NCBI GenBank assembly: GCA_035578175.1
Contig: JAQMRL010000007.1
Location: 47,234,391 to 47,298,390 of the forward strand
Length of the DNA: 64,000 nt
Source: Catonia carolina
Lineage: Eukaryota; Arthropoda; Insecta; Hemiptera; Achilidae
Direction of reading: 5' to 3'
Shown here: positions 35,356 to 49,772 of the stretch, one piece after another
How the letters are laid out: each line of letters starts with the position of its first letter
Numbering within the stretch: the stretch's first letter is position 1
Notes under the pieces: model-generated
What the model saw: only the letters and a program-made list of their open reading frames with translations
Databases searched by the model: none
Told to the model about the DNA's origin: nothing
Made by a program: the position numbers and the translations under genes

Positions 35356-36165
35356 TTTGATCTATTTTAAAAGGCTGACAGTTGATTTTTAGCTTAGTTT
35401 TTTAGCAAATAACCAAAATTGTGCAAAAATGCTCTGCGGCCATATTTGATTGCCATTTTAGGTGATTTCACAAGTTTATTTTAGGAACATTGGATATTCT
35501 TGTTAAGAAGGACAAGACGAACACATCCATGATGACAAGTTGTGATGAGGGGTGATATGCATGGTAACCCTAGCTAGCCCACCGACTGTATAGTAATAGT
35601 ACCTACCAGTAGAATAATGTACATGGCCTCTCTCTTGACCAACTTGGATGGGTCCACCATTATTGGGTAACTAAAAAGTCAGTAAATAGAACTGTATCAA
35701 TTATATTTATTACATTTGTTTTTAGTTCTGTAGGGTTTTAGATAAGCTAAAGTTCTATAAACAAACTTTTCGGTTATCCGATAGTGTCAGGGTCCCATCC
35801 GAATTGGTCAAAAGTGATGCCACCTACATTACTCTACTGGTAATGTAGAGTTATCTGACAAGCGCAAAAGTAACTGAAACAAAAGAAAATGAAAGATATT
35901 TTCTCATAAAAAGTTTGGATTCTGAGATTAAGCACATATTGTTATCTTCAAAAACTTATCAGCTGGCATAACCTCATCTTATAAGATTCGGAATATTGAC
36001 TACAGTTGAAGTTGGCTAATGTTCAGTTTATAATAAAGCTGTTTCTGGCAAATACTATACATAAAAAAATGTGCTTCGCATCACGATCACTATGTTAGTT
36101 ATCAGCTGATTGCAATGCCAAGGTCCCAGGTTCCTTAATTACCTGAGAAGTTAATATAACTAAAA
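35356..36165. other. AT-rich sequence without recognised gene
   Basis: Nothing recognisable is seen apart from chance frames. Confidence 0.5.
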
Positions 36166-36167
36166 AT

Positions 36168-37110
36168 CTGGTGTGAAACACTCACACAACTTTCTCTTGC
36201 CAATGCAAATAATAAACAATAAACCTAAAATTAGTAATAGAACATAAGAAATAAACAAAAAACTAACCTTAATAAACATAACCTAATTTTAATCATATAT
36301 GAAAGACGAAAAATGAAAATCGATCTGTTTGCCTTAAAAATACGGAAAATCACTCTTTCACGCTAAACTAGGCTCTGTAGAGAAAAAAGCTCAAAATAAA
36401 AGTTGTAGATCTTTTAATTTCCTATAAAATTTATTATATACACTTTTGTCATAAAATGCATACTAAGGCCGAAATGTTAAAAAAATCGATTTTTCTCACG
36501 TTTTTGTGAGAAAAAAACAGAAAATCGCTAATTACTGCTAAACTAAGCGTTATACAAAACAATGTTTCACATAAAAGTTGTAGAATTTTAAATTGTCTAC
36601 AACTTTTATTGTATAAATTTTTGCGTTAAATTGCATATTAAAGCCGTAATCTTAAAAAAACTATGTTTTTACGTAAAAACAGCCTCACCAGGAATTTCAG
36701 CAAAAATGGCGCCTACTTTACCTTGTAGAGAATAAAAAACTGAGTAAACCATGCAATTTAAAAAAAAATTGTAGGACCAGTTTTTGAGAAAATCGCAAAA
36801 AAGTGAAAAATTATACGAATAAACTACTACTTCCGGTTGACCGATTTTGATGAAAATGTTCGTGTCGGGTCCGGTAGTGGTATGTAACTTAAGTTTTAAG
36901 TTTCAAGTTCGTACGATGTTCCGTTCTTGAGATATTCTGTTCACACACACACACACACACACACACAGACCAATCGCTAAAAACATGTTTTTTGGGTTCA
37001 GGGGGTCTGAAAACGTATAGATCCGGTGAAAACTCGATTTTGAAAAATCGACATGAAAACAATACTTTCCTTCCTATATATTCATATAGGCAAGAGAAAG
37101 TAAAAAACTA
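36168..37110 (-). repeat. Interspersed repeat family 1, near full-length reverse copy
   Basis: It starts with TCTGGTGTGAAACACTCACA and ACTTTCTCTTGCCAATGCAA and ends ATTCATATAGGCAAGAGAAA. This is the reverse of 6740-7625. It contains an AC dinucleotide run of about 13 units at 36941-36967. Confidence 0.87.
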
Positions 37111-40100
37111 ATTAGCTTCATAAAAAGTGTCATTTAAGAAAGAGGCCATTGTGATTCATAAAAAATTATGTTATTTGCCCAATCTTCTTGGCACTGGGAA
37201 AATTTTACAGCCTCTTTAAATACATATGAGTTTTTATGGCCGTCACTGTAAAATTATACACAAAAAACAGCAAACAATAAACTGAAGTATATAATGAAAT
37301 GTAATAAAACAATAAACGCAAAATATAGAAAATAATTTATTCAATTTTATTATTAAATTTTTTTGTACATAATAAAAAAATTCCAGCTCATGATTTTTAC
37401 CAATATTATTTAATTTAATACATCTGGAAAACACTAACCATAATAGTAATTTAAAGATATGGCATGCCATACCACACAACAAATCATATTCAATTGAAAT
37501 AATACTATTTTTTAACAAGATAATTTTATAACAACACATAACATGAAATTATTTATATAAACATCTTTAAAAAATTTACGGACCAGACTTTCATAATCCG
37601 AAAAAGAAACAACCAATAACAGTAGATTATTTTATAAAGGAGTAATAACATAAACTGCTTCATACAATTACCATTCACTTCTGATAAGGTAGCTCATTCA
37701 TAAGAAAAAATATAATTTATATATGTTTAAAGAGAGCGTTTTAGTCAAAAAAATTAAACCAACCAATGCAAATATAATAGCTCAGTAGAATCGATTTTGA
37801 TATAATAATAGATCAACTATAACTATTTGACAGGAATAATGCATACAGATGGGTTAGTCACGAAATGAACTTGGTTGAGACTAAGTGTAAGAGGAGAACA
37901 ATCTACTGCACATGCCCAGTTTCTCTATTACAATCCCAAAAACATACTGACACTCATAGTTCATTGGAATTGAACACAGTCCTTATTTTATTAGGCGACA
38001 AGTAGTACAGGAAATATTGTTTTGATTTTGCTATTCTGTTTTTACTTTTTAGGCTACATTTATACAAACAAAAGTATTTTAATTCGTTAAAACTCATTCC
38101 GTTTCTATTCATTTTATTCATTATTCTGTAGTGTTGTTATAAATTAGTTATGTATCTGTGTATTATAAGTTTATCATGTCGACCGTTTGAAAGCAGGGTA
38201 AATCAATCCGAGTGCGGATGGAATATTATTTTAAATGTTACGAGTTTGTGCCTCTAGAATAAGGTAAGTAGGCCTATATACTACACAGTTGCATGTTTTT
38301 AGAAATGTACGTACAAAGCTAGCAGCAGCGCATTGCCCTCACTGAGTCCCTGGTTCATTTCGTCATTACAAATCAGTACCAAAAACGACACAATTTAAAA
38401 AATCTATGACAAACAGATTCACCAGGGTAAATTTTTATACATAACATTTTACTAAATAATTACACAAATTTTTAAATAATCTAAATTAAATAACATACAT
38501 ACAATATTCCAAAAATTGTTTGATCACATTGTTCAACAAATTTAAATAAATAATTATTCAGGGAAAATTGAAAAAAAGAATAAAGTTTTCAATATAAACT
38601 ATCAATATAAACTTTATCAATATAAAAATTTTACTTTGATGTAAACAAACACTCTGCTCTACTATTAACTGTATGCATAATTGTGGTTACAGAAAATGCT
38701 AATTATGAGCCATCCCAGCCATGAGAACCAGTTCGCATCAAATATAAATTGTAGTTAACTCTTAAAAATTTTGCACAAATTTTTTTCCCTAAAATGTAAT
38801 TAACTGCAAAACAGAATATTATCGAAGAAAGAATAAAACACATCTAATTTTTTTAATTTTCTAGGACCAAACACAAGTAAAAAAACACCTCAACGATGTC
38901 TGGTGTATTTTAATCTAGTAAGTTATTTTTTTGTTCATAGGCCTAAATTTATTCATTAAAAATATAAAATTCTAATTGTTTGTTGGTAATAAAGTTGTCA
39001 GATTTAAATTGTACAAAATAAAATTTGACACATTAAAACTATTAGTAAAACCTTGTCATGATTACTAAATTTTTTATTCAATAACTTATTGATGTCTATT
39101 TAAATAAATTATATGAACTACCTTACCAGTTATTTCATACCTGAATAGTAAAAACGATCTTGCACCAAAAGATAAACAAACAAATACCCACAAATATAGC
39201 CAAATAAAACCCATACGTATTTTATTTATTTATTTAAAAGGAACGTATAATACCCAATTTTGATTTAAATAAAAAAATTAAACACAATCTTCATACAAAT
39301 AAATATATGTATTCTTAAATACCTATATTTTTTTATTATTCGGAATTAGAAGATTAATTTCCAATCCATTTTAAGTATTAAATAATTTTATATACAATTA
39401 AAAAATATAACACAAAAATATATGAAATCACAACTACAAATAAAAACAAAATTTAACTATTGTGAACTGTTAACAAAATTCTTATACTGACTAGAGGACA
39501 GAAACAATATGTAATATTAATTTTAAGAATGAGCATAAATCCCTAGTAATGTCAGATCATTCTGGATTTCGGAATACTGTATTGCAAAATTATTAAAAAA
39601 ATTAAGTATAAAAAATGAAAACAAAAATTCAATTTACAACAAGAATTTCAGTTCAAAATGGCAAAACCAATTTAAATTTAGCGTAAACTGTGGTAAAAGT
39701 ACATTACAATCATTGAAATCATCTAACTGTCAAGAAAACAATACTAGGTACTGGCAATATATGGAAGAACCTTATTATATAATACAAACTTCTGCAATAG
39801 ATTCATGAAATAAATTAAATGTTATTACATTACTTGCTCCTAAGCTATTTAAACAACTGTCAGAAAAATCAGAATATTTCATTTATATAAATAATTTAAA
39901 AAGAACTGAAGACTTTGTTTTTTTCCGTTCCGGATGTAAACTGACTTACGTTGGTTTCTTCTACTCCTATTAAACAAATTAAATAAGACAGATTTGCTTT
40001 TGGTTTAAAAAAGTTTTATATAAATCTTTGTATTAATGTTCCATGCCTTATTCACTGATTTGTCTTTTTATGCCAAATTTAAAAAAAATCAGTGTATAAA

Positions 40101-40530
40101 GATAATAATGGTAATCGCTAATCTGGTTTTCTAAATATTAAGGATACCTAATTTTGTCACCAGTTTTCCTGTTTACTACAGTTACTTTTATTATTATTGA
40201 GTATTGTATTAATTTATTTTTAATGCTTTTTTTAATGCTTTGGTTTACTGTAATATAATTTCAGAGTGCAACTAAACACTGTTCCTGCAAATTTTTTTAG
40301 AATGTAATACCTGTAATATTGAACTGTCCAATGAATTAATCGATATTGATGCAGTTTCTGATAATATGAGTTAGGTAAAAAAGTGCTAAAAAAATATCAC
40401 AAAATTTTTATGTTAAATTAACTCTAAAATCTTGGAATAATTGACCTTCTGAAGAAAACTGTAAATTTCCACTAGGCTGAGTTGCATAAGAGAACATGAA
40501 ATACAAAAATTAGAGATTTTAAAATTTTCT
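37111..40530. other. AT-rich sequence without recognised gene
   Basis: The longest frame (98 codons on the minus strand at 37243-37539) is low-complexity hydrophobic sequence typical of AT-rich chance frames. I see no exon-like segments. Confidence 0.5.
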
Positions 40531-40534
40531 TCAT

Positions 40535-41000
40535 ATCTTTGAGGTGCCCCTCCACTTGTTGGTCTTGGATAGGTGGAACATCTGCTCTACTGAAAGAGGA
40601 AAGTTAGTTCCACGATTTACAACAGGTTTAAATCGGATGGAGTAATCTGTTCCACCTGTGAAACTTTCAAATAACTTTAGTATGCATAATGGAATGTCTC
40701 TGAAATAGAACAATTCCAGGTGGTAACGACCCTCACAGATGACATTCCACCATTGCTTCATGATGCACACACAGTTCGTCCAATTCTGGAGAGCCTGTAT
40801 CAACATGCACAAAGGAATCAAAATATTCTGGAAGCCCTTTGAATAATGTGATGAGAATAAACACCGGATGGACGGAAGAGAGAAGAGACAACAGGGAAAG
40901 AATGCTGAGAATGTGGGCTGCAGAAAGAGCTTCTAGAAATCCCTAGTTATTTTACGTGGTCTGAAATTGCCCTGAATTTTTAAAATGAACCATAGATTCT
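40535..41000. repeat. Repeat pair R4, copy 1
   Basis: About 450 bp resemble 42960-43405: CGGATGGAGTAATCTGTTCC, TCTGAAATAGAAC with ATTCCAGGTGGTAA, and AATGTGATGAGAATAAACAC. The minus-strand frame at 40531-40821 falls within it and is not conserved in the second copy, so I do not call it a gene. Confidence 0.65.
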
Positions 41001-41744
41001 TATTTAAAAACCAGAAAAAAATTTAAGACAATTTAAAACATTATTTCGCTTTGAAAGATTACATTTTTTTACTTGTATATTTTTCACCTAAGGCCAAAAA
41101 TATATTTACACAAACAATTTCATCCATAATGGTGTAAGATCTGAATTACAAAGGATTTACAATTTTTGTACATATTCAACTATAGAAATTAAACTGGTTT
41201 AAAAAGTTAAAAATTTATATTTCCTACATTACATTAAAACAAAAGAAACATAAATGAAAAAAGAAAAAACACAACATTTATGATAACAAATAATCTTATA
41301 CATACTTTGTAACACACCATTAAGTAAACCGTTTTTATTTTTATATCATAATTTATTTAAATTATTTATAAATTTAGTAAGTTCGTTAAATTACAATCCA
41401 AAATTATAAATTCCTTTATAAATAAATCTTTATAATGCATCCTGCAGAGCCTATATTAAATTCTTTAGTCAAAATATTTAATTTTTCACGACCTGTTACA
41501 GCTGTTGTATCACTTGTTTTTTTACCTTTTTTATATTTTAATCTTTGCCCATCACAGACAAGTGGAATGTTAAATTATATACACTCGATCTGCTAGATCC
41601 AGGGCTACAAAAATAGTTCTATTTCTTATCATATACATGGTCAGCCAATTATCACTGAATCATTTAAGAATAGAAGAGGTAAAGTGTAAAAGACACTATT
41701 CAGAGTTATCTCATCTGAGAGTAATGAATTTTATCATTATACAG

Positions 41745-41945
41745 CCAGAACCTGCGGTGAATGAATTGAAGATGTCACTTGCAGGGTAGAAAGTAGAAGA
41801 TGCTTTTCAGAGGGCCTGGCATGTTGATAAACATACTCTTCCACTCAGTGAGGAAGGTAATTGTAAACCACCTCACTCCTCGTTTTACTTAGTAAAGCCT
41901 CTACAGAAGTTCAAACCAGCCTTTCGGCTGATGACCTAAACAATA
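41745..41945 (+). repeat. Interspersed repeat family 3, forward copy
   Basis: It is the counterpart of 2125-2315: GGTGAATGAATTGAAGATGT, AGAGGGCCTGGCATG, and AGTTCAAACCAGCCTTTCGG at the end. Confidence 0.65.
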
Positions 41946-41957
41946 TAATACAATTGT

Positions 41958-42150
41958 ACTTCCTACTGACATGTTTCGGTGGATCCACCATCAGAGTACA
42001 TAAAATTGAAACTACACTTTTTTAAAATTTTCAGAAGTTGTATCTTCAGTCATTTGTATAAAAGCTTTTAATAAATTTTAAAAAGTTTTGTTTCAATCGC
42101 ATGTACACTGATGATAGTGATCTCCTGAAACATGTCAGTCAGAAGTAGGA
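41958..42150. repeat. Small foldback repeat with GTTTCGGTGGATCCACC
   Basis: CTACTGACATGTTTCGG at the left is inverted as CTGAAACATGTCAGTCAGAA at the right, with about 150 bp between. The outer motif is shared with the element at 62695-62970 and with the pair at 42803 and 43996. Confidence 0.6.
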
Positions 42151-42802
42151 TAATAGAAAAAAGGTAAAAAGAACAAGCAATATAATACTTTTAAAATTGT
42201 TTAAATAGCATATAAAAATTTACTATACAATCACAGTTACTAAGAGCAGCAGTAATTACACATTTAATTAGCTATTTAACATGATAATGATAAAAAAATA
42301 TGAGAACTACTTATTAACTTATAATTGGTTAGAAAAAAAAATTACAATACTGATTTACCTTAGCCGACATTTAAATCAGTGGGATAATGGTTCTATTACC
42401 TTCAAAATATGAAGCCAAATAATTTGTTCAATAGTTCATTTGCTTCATCCGTAAAAGTCTTCATTTTAATGAAATAATTAATTTTAGTATGCCAAGGAAA
42501 AGAGTACAAGTCAAGAAAATGAGATAATTTATTTTTCAGAAAGTAAAATTATTACTCTTAAATATAACATATGTTGGGCTCGTTCTCCCACAATGAAAAG
42601 AGTTTGGAGCATAAGAACTAGCAAAAGCTTCAGCCAGAAATGGTGGTAAGTTCCAGATTTTGAGGTGCAACCTCCACATGACCTTGGATAAGTGAACTGA
42701 TAAATTACATGTTTCGAAAAAAAAAAACTAATATGAACTAGTATATATATATTATATAGCATATATATATATATTATAGTATATTATATTATAGTACATT
42801 AG

Positions 42803-42895
42803 TTAACAATGTTTTAATTTAATCATCTGATTTAATTATTGTTAATCTCACTTACATGTTTCAGTGGATCTACCTTCATCACTATATGTACATTA
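42803..42895 (+). repeat. 90-bp direct repeat, copy 1
   Basis: ACAATGTTTTAATTTAATCA through ACATGTTTCAGTGGATCTAC to CACTATATGTACATTAT is repeated essentially identically at 43996-44088. The second half carries the GTTTCRGTGGATC motif of the foldback family. Confidence 0.85.
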
Positions 42896-42959
42896 TATAT
42901 TATATATTATAGTACATTATATATTATAGTTGACAAATATTATTGCATTATCTTATTTT

Positions 42960-43405
42960 CATGGTGATGATGATGCTCTGCTTAACTGAAGAGAGAAATC
43001 TATGGCTTATAATCATAGATATAAAATTAGATGGAGTAATCTGTCCCACCTTTATTACTTTAAAGTAACTTTGCATCCTGTCTCTTAAATAGAACTACTC
43101 CATGTGGTTACCACACTCATGGATGGGAATCCAGTGTAACAACGTCACAAAAAAGACTGCCTTATTTTGGGAAGCCTGAACATATATGAAAAAATTGGAG
43201 CCTTCTAGAAGCCCTACGAACAACAATGTGATGAAAATGAACACCCGATGGGTGGAAGAAAGGAGAAAAGCCTATAGTGAAAAAATTATCAGAGTATACA
43301 CTGCAAGAAGAGCTTCCAGAAATGTTTTAAGTTATTTTATATGATCTACAATAGCTTTTAATGAAAAAAATAAAGTAATACATAAATATTTGTATAAAAA
43401 CCACA
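42960..43405. repeat. Repeat pair R4, copy 2
   Basis: Direct counterpart of 40535-41000: GATGGAGTAATCTGTCCCAC, ATAGAACTACTCCATGTGGT, and GAAGAGCTTCCAGAAATG near the end. Diverged. Coding origin not evident. Confidence 0.65.
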
Positions 43406-43995
43406 TAACAAATTTTTTGTTCTGAAAAATTAAATTTTTACACATGTACTTTTATCCTCTAGCACCCTAAAAAAATTTCACTAGTTTACAGTAGTGGTTC
43501 TACAAAAGAAGTAATGAAAAAATTATTTACTTAGGTTGCTAGTTAAAGTTTTTGCATTGCTCCATCAGCAGCAAATTTTATTGGAATAAATTACATGCAG
43601 AATTTTCATCAATACCATCCAAGTAATTACCATTTACTTTCAATAAAATAGAAGTTTGGCTGAAACTTAAAAAAAACGACTCATATATTGTATGTTTATT
43701 TAGAATTACTTTAAAGAGGGGATTAAAAAACTAGAATTAAAATGACAACCACTTATTGAATTATACTAGTTGACAAATATTAATTAACATGGACTTCCAG
43801 GTGAAATCCCTTTTCATTCTCTTCTTACGCCACAATGACAATGCTATATTCAAAACGCTGTAGTATAACATTGGTAATGCAGAAAAGTAATTTTTGACCT
43901 TGAAGCTCAAGTTGATATGTCTACTATTATAATATCAATAAACATAATAAATGATAATATATAATTAAACTTTTAATATACATTTAAATTTTCTT

Positions 43996-44088
43996 AACAA
44001 TGTTTTAATTTAATCATCTGATTTAATTATTGTTAATCTCACTTACATGTTTCAGTGGATCTACCTTCATCACTATATGTACATTATT
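43996..44088 (+). repeat. 90-bp direct repeat, copy 2
   Basis: Near-identical to 42803-42895, in the same orientation, 1.19 kb away. The pair brackets repeat R4 copy 2. Confidence 0.85.
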
Positions 44089-47000
44089 TAAAGTTGTAAA
44101 AATACTTTTTTTTATCCTTAGTCAAAATTTTTACAAAAGATGTCTCTTAATCAACTTGTATGAAATGTTTATATCATAAAATAAATAATAAAGTTTTACA
44201 CAAGTGATTGAAGTGAAACATCTGAAAGAATTTTAACGAAGTAATTAGTTTCAATTTAAATAATGCAGATAGAATAATGTTGGATTCACCTAAAGATATA
44301 AGTGAAATTAAAAATAAATACATAAGAATACTGAATTACGGCAGCATTAAAGAGAATAAAGATTGATAAACACTAATAATAAATTGTCATTTAGATTGAT
44401 TACAAGCTGTAGGATGGATTTTAAAGATCTATTCAATATTGTAAATGTTAATTTGACAACAAATTTTTTTCACAATTTATTTATAATTGTTTTCTAACCA
44501 ACTAAAAGTATACTTCTGAGTACTTCTTCATGTATCTTTGTTAAAATATTACCACACATTTAAAATAAATGATCTTCATAAATAATAGGCCTACCAATAA
44601 CAAAAAATTAATTCTCAAATCAAACAAATCTTCGTAAAATCAACTTACTTCAAAATGGAATGTATTAAGAACAATATTTCCATAAGCAGATCTTCCAAAT
44701 AAATCACAAAAAGTAATTCAAATACAACAGGCAAGATGGGATACACTTTTTTTGTTTTGAACAAATAGGATAAAATAAAATTACAGGACAGTGGCAAGAA
44801 GAAGGAGAAATTTATAAAAACCCAAAACTATTCATAAACTAAAAGGCAATAATCATCTTCTAACATTATTTTAAAAAATTACGGCAAGTATTCCAAAATC
44901 ACAACATGTAAAATCTTTTCAGAGAACAACGTTTTTCTGCTGTTGTAATTGAATATTTTCAAGGTTTTAGAATTTTTAAAAAGAAACCCACAACTGTAAA
45001 TTATAAACAACTCGACCACAATTACTAAATGGGGAAATTGCAGAGAATTTTGAATCTAGAAACACAGAACTTCTGAGTTTGCACGAGCAATTTATAATAA
45101 TTTCATCCATTTTCTTTAATAAATAACCAAAATATTAAAATTTTGAACATTTTAAAATTGTTGATCGGGAAGTGTTATAAAAATAAATATAATATTTTCA
45201 TTAACACACCTTTTATTGTGAACAGGAGTTCTTAGATTATCTTAATTACTGAATTATGAACATTTATATTATTAGTCAATTTCATATTAATAATTCATTA
45301 TTTAAGTTTTACTGCAAATAATTTATTATTAATTGAAAGTAGATGTGGCTGTATACATAGTATAAGTAGTTAGTTGTAAGTAAATGCAATTTTTGTGTTG
45401 TTTTCAGGCGAAAAACCAGGGAGGTTATCATCGCCTGAAAAATGTGATTGCTGAACGTTAAAAATTTACAAAAGTTTTCAAATAAAAAATAAAAAATATT
45501 TTATTTCAATTATGTCTGATATAATTCTGCAAATATTTGTTCATATTATATTTTGACAACGCCTATTGTCAAAAAGATCACTGACTAATATAATTTTATT
45601 TGTTTAAATTTTTAAACGATGTATATTTATAGACTACATAATATAATATGTGAATTAATTTTATACGCATATTTTATATTAAAAAAAGTCACAATTTTAA
45701 ATATTGCATACAAAGAAATAGACTAAAATCTTTATCTTTTATACATGAGAACAATTTTCTGCAATTTATCTTGCCAGCATATAAGAGTAAAATTATAAAA
45801 TACACATTCGTTTAATGCTTATTTCTAAAAGCAACCTTCTTTACATGACTGGCTTATCATAAATTCGAACGAACATATTAAAAATTTTTGTACAAATAGA
45901 AAAATATAAAATTTTTGAAAATGTATAATGTTAAAAGAGAGTAGTGTATGGAGAATGTTTATAAAGTACACCAATCGTAAAATGGCCAAAAAATCTGCAA
46001 GTCCCGAAAAAGTGAAGAAATCCTTAAAAGTAATAATAATTTAAAAAATTGAAGGTTATCGAAATATTTTCAACGCAAGAAATCAGATGACTTATCAATG
46101 AATAACAAAAATTCATATTTTATCTGTTGGAAGGATGCATAAACAACACTATGGCTTTTTAGATTACGTTAAAATACTTATAAAAAATTACAATAGTAGT
46201 ATGTCAATTGATAAGGCCTAATTATTATTCATTATGTTACAGTTGAATTGTGTTAGGGCTGATAATGAAGAATGTCCCTCATACATTTTTAAACAGATAA
46301 TAAATGACAATTTATTAATAAATTTTTAACATAAAACCAAGGTACAAACTAAGTACCTTTAAAATATGTTATCTACTAAACAACCAAATATCAGACTATA
46401 AATTAGCATATGAATAGTTACAGTTAGGGTTTTAAATGTCATGCAATGCTTTAAATTAACTCCGCCATAAATTATAACCATAAAAACAAGTTACATTGCC
46501 TTAAGATATTTTATTATCTTCCATTGCAAACTATAACCCAAAATATCTTGCCACATAATATTAAAATATAAATTTGATATTACAACAATTTGCTTGAAGT
46601 TTCACATGCTATTACCAGTTTCTAGAATTTAAAACCATTTATTTCATTTTACTTAAATCAACTCTGTATAATTAAACTTCTACTATTAAAAATTTTAATG
46701 ATTTAAATTTTTTGCTCAGTCACTACAATTCTGGTTTAAAACAATAATTAAAAATATGGATAGTTAATTTTTTAGCATGATTGTTCTTATAACATAAAAA
46801 CACGTCAATAAAACTTTCAAACTGAAAACATCCTAATCAGATATTTTGGCATTAAAAATTTAAACATTCTTCAAGCTTCACACATGTGCTAACAGAACAG
46901 GATAAAGTTATTTGGAGAACCATTGTAAAACGTTATATTTATAAGGCATGATATACAGAGGAAGAAACTGAAGGAGTAGGAGATATCTTAGATAAAACTG

Positions 47001-49555
47001 ATAATACATCAGCTGTTGACAATTAGGAAGAGGAAAACTTTTGATCCATCAATCTCATACGAGGACTACATTGATTCAGACAAAAATGTGGCTGTCAAAA
47101 GTGACTGACCAGATAAAAAAGCTCAAATGATATATAACTTCTTTGATCGTTGAGTTTTTATAGTTACCTCTTCTCTTTAAGGGAAAATATATAATTCAAA
47201 TTGTTTAACTTCAAAATATCCAAGTTCAATCATCACATTATTATCACAACAACGATATTTATCAACAGTTTTAAACTTAAGATATAAAAAACCTACATTT
47301 TAAATTTATAATGAAAGGATTACATTCTAACTATGAAATGTGGAAAATATATACTAACTGAATACACTAAATACAACTAAACATTTTTCAATAATTATGG
47401 AACCACGACCAGAACAAAATAAAAACTAAAAGAAATTTTTTATAACCTAAAAATTATTTACCTGTTCCTATAAGAAACCAAACTATTATTAACAGTAATA
47501 AGTTCAACATCTTCTATACAATTGAAAACTATTCTACAACTCCTGTTTCTAAAGTTAATAAATTCAAGAATTTTAATGTCACAGAAATATTAAAAAGTGC
47601 ATGAAAACGGTTGTGAATGAACAGAGAGAGATCAATCAACATTGATTACAAATTTTTATGATCATTGGTATAAAGAATAGGGGTTAATTAATTACATTAC
47701 ATTTTTAATTATCTGGCCTACGGTAGTCATAAGAGGTGGAAAATATAGAGTTAAAAATCATTCGAATCGAGCTGCCAAACTTTAGTCTGTAAGGATTTAT
47801 TGTAATAAATTAAGTACAACCAGTTTTTAGAGAAGAAAAGAGATCAGAAAAATGCAATTTAAGTTTTCCCACGATAGTTTGATGGTTTTTAACTCTTTGT
47901 AAACGTAAGTAGTTTCATGTCACATTTAATTGAGTTGGGATAATTTTTTTTTTAGAAATTTTTTTTTCTTTGATAGAAAACTGTTTTAAAAGGCTTAGAA
48001 CCCAAGAAAATTTCATCACATATTTTTATCTTTATTTTAACTCAATAATACATACATACATACATGTGACATGAGCATGCGAGGAGCGACATGACATAAC
48101 TGAATATATCCATAAACAGAGCTAACTAAAAAAATTATTTATACATTGAATTGGAGAATAAAAGAATAAAACAAATCTACAAGTACAAAGATTGTATAAA
48201 GAAATATTATGATTAAATTAGATGAACGTAACACACATACGTTGCAATGAACAGAAGAAGCACGACCAATATGGAATACCGACCTCAAGGCAGCCAGGAC
48301 ACACTGACGGGCAGTGATGTCAGACCCAGCATCCGCTGGTGCAAAGTTCCTGGAATATTTAGAAACTTTAATGACTACCAAGACAACTTTTAGTCAAAAT
48401 TATTTTTGGTTTACTTTGTGAATGCACTGACATTCAGTATATGACCATAACAATTCAAAACCGTATGAGGATTATCTGCAAAACGACCGTAACGAAAATA
48501 TTTTTATGATATTTCTGTCAATAGTCCACGAAGGGTTAAAAAATATTTTTGACATTATTACTTTTTGTTATTATTAAAGATTTAAATAGTATAAAGTAAC
48601 TATGTACTTTTTCTATACAGTCAACCCCTGATTTAATCACCTAATTGGTTCCCGAAAACCAGTCATGAATCAAAATATTCAAATCCTCTCCTTTCACTGA
48701 ACTTTACTCTAGAATTTATCTTTCATAACTGGCAAACTGTAATCAATGGTATATGGTACATAGGTAAATAAAGTGTAACAAATTTCTTGAAATATTGAAC
48801 AATATAATACTATTTTAATTTCCCAATGTTAAGGATTGTAAACAGGACTTTGAGTATAGCAGAAATTTCATTTGCAGTGGAAAAATAATGTCATGTGCAC
48901 TGAAATGACATTTTTGTTCATTACCATACCTGTATCATTTATTTATGCTAAAATGTTATTGAAAGAAAACTTCGAATTTTTAACAACTTAATATTTCAAA
49001 ACAAAATTTTCTATTACAAACCATTTCTCTGAAAAGTAGCCTGTAAGATTATACACAAACTTTTAATGTATAAATTTGTAATGTTGTATAATACTTACTA
49101 ATTATAGTATTCGATTCTTTATACCTAATGATATTATTTACTTTATTGACCATTACAATAAATGGTTATAAATCGTGTGTCAACAGGACAACATTGTTAA
49201 ACATACAGTTTATTAATTAAAAATGTTTAAATATGATAGTTTGGAGGAACAACCTTGATAACAGTGGACCTTAAATGTTTGAAAAAATACTGAATTTATA
49301 ATTTATTGAAGATCTACAACTATATTTAATCTGTTCTAAAATAATTACACGAAAAAATTATAAACAAATCAAAACAAATACAAATCTTATTTGTTCAATG
49401 TAATTGAAACCTAGGCCAGATAACTGAAAAATCTATACTGACAATAATAGTTCAGTTCTACATTATAAATAAAATAACATTAATAAACCTTTACTTATGT
49501 TTATAAATATGTCATGAATCATATAAATTAATAACACAAATTTAATTTAATAAAA
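44089..49555. other. AT-rich sequence downstream of ERGIC-53
   Basis: No gene is recognised in 5.4 kb. A pogo-like terminal motif, CAGTCAACCCCTGATTTAAT, lies after TA at about 48619, without a matching second end. The frame at 48139-48381 has no known motif. Part of the low end could be ERGIC-53 3' untranslated sequence if a distal poly(A) site is used. Confidence 0.5.
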
Positions 49556-49559
49556 AAAA

Positions 49560-49565
49560 TTTATT
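49560..49565 (-). terminator. Candidate poly(A) signal of ERGIC-53
   Basis: AATAAA on the minus strand, about 210 nt past the stop codon at 49773-49775. Others exist further on, so its use is only inferred. Confidence 0.4.
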
Positions 49566-49772
49566 ACTACTCCCTCATTGTGTAAGATCTCATTAAAACT
49601 GAGCTTATCTGTACTTAGAATGGCCATAAAATTTATGATACATACAGAAATAGTTTTAATAATATTTAATAATGTTGATTCAATTCTGTTAGATGTTGTT
49701 TGTCCAGCAGTAGTAATGTAGGAATGCTGGTATTTCTTTAATTTTCTCACTCATTATGTTCTAATCACTTCT

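Noticed and set aside
37243..37539. 98-codon minus-strand frame
   Set aside because: Low-complexity, Cys/Ile/Leu-rich reading of AT-rich DNA with no motif or paralogue.
40531..40821. 96-codon minus-strand gene
   Set aside because: It lies in repeat R4, and the second copy does not keep the frame.
45401..45441. Hairpin TTTTCAGGCGA...TCGCCTGAAAA as a terminator
   Set aside because: Bacterial-type terminators are not expected here, and no gene ends upstream.
48619..48720. pogo MITE starting CAGTCAACCCCTG
   Set aside because: No matching inverted end within a reasonable distance.
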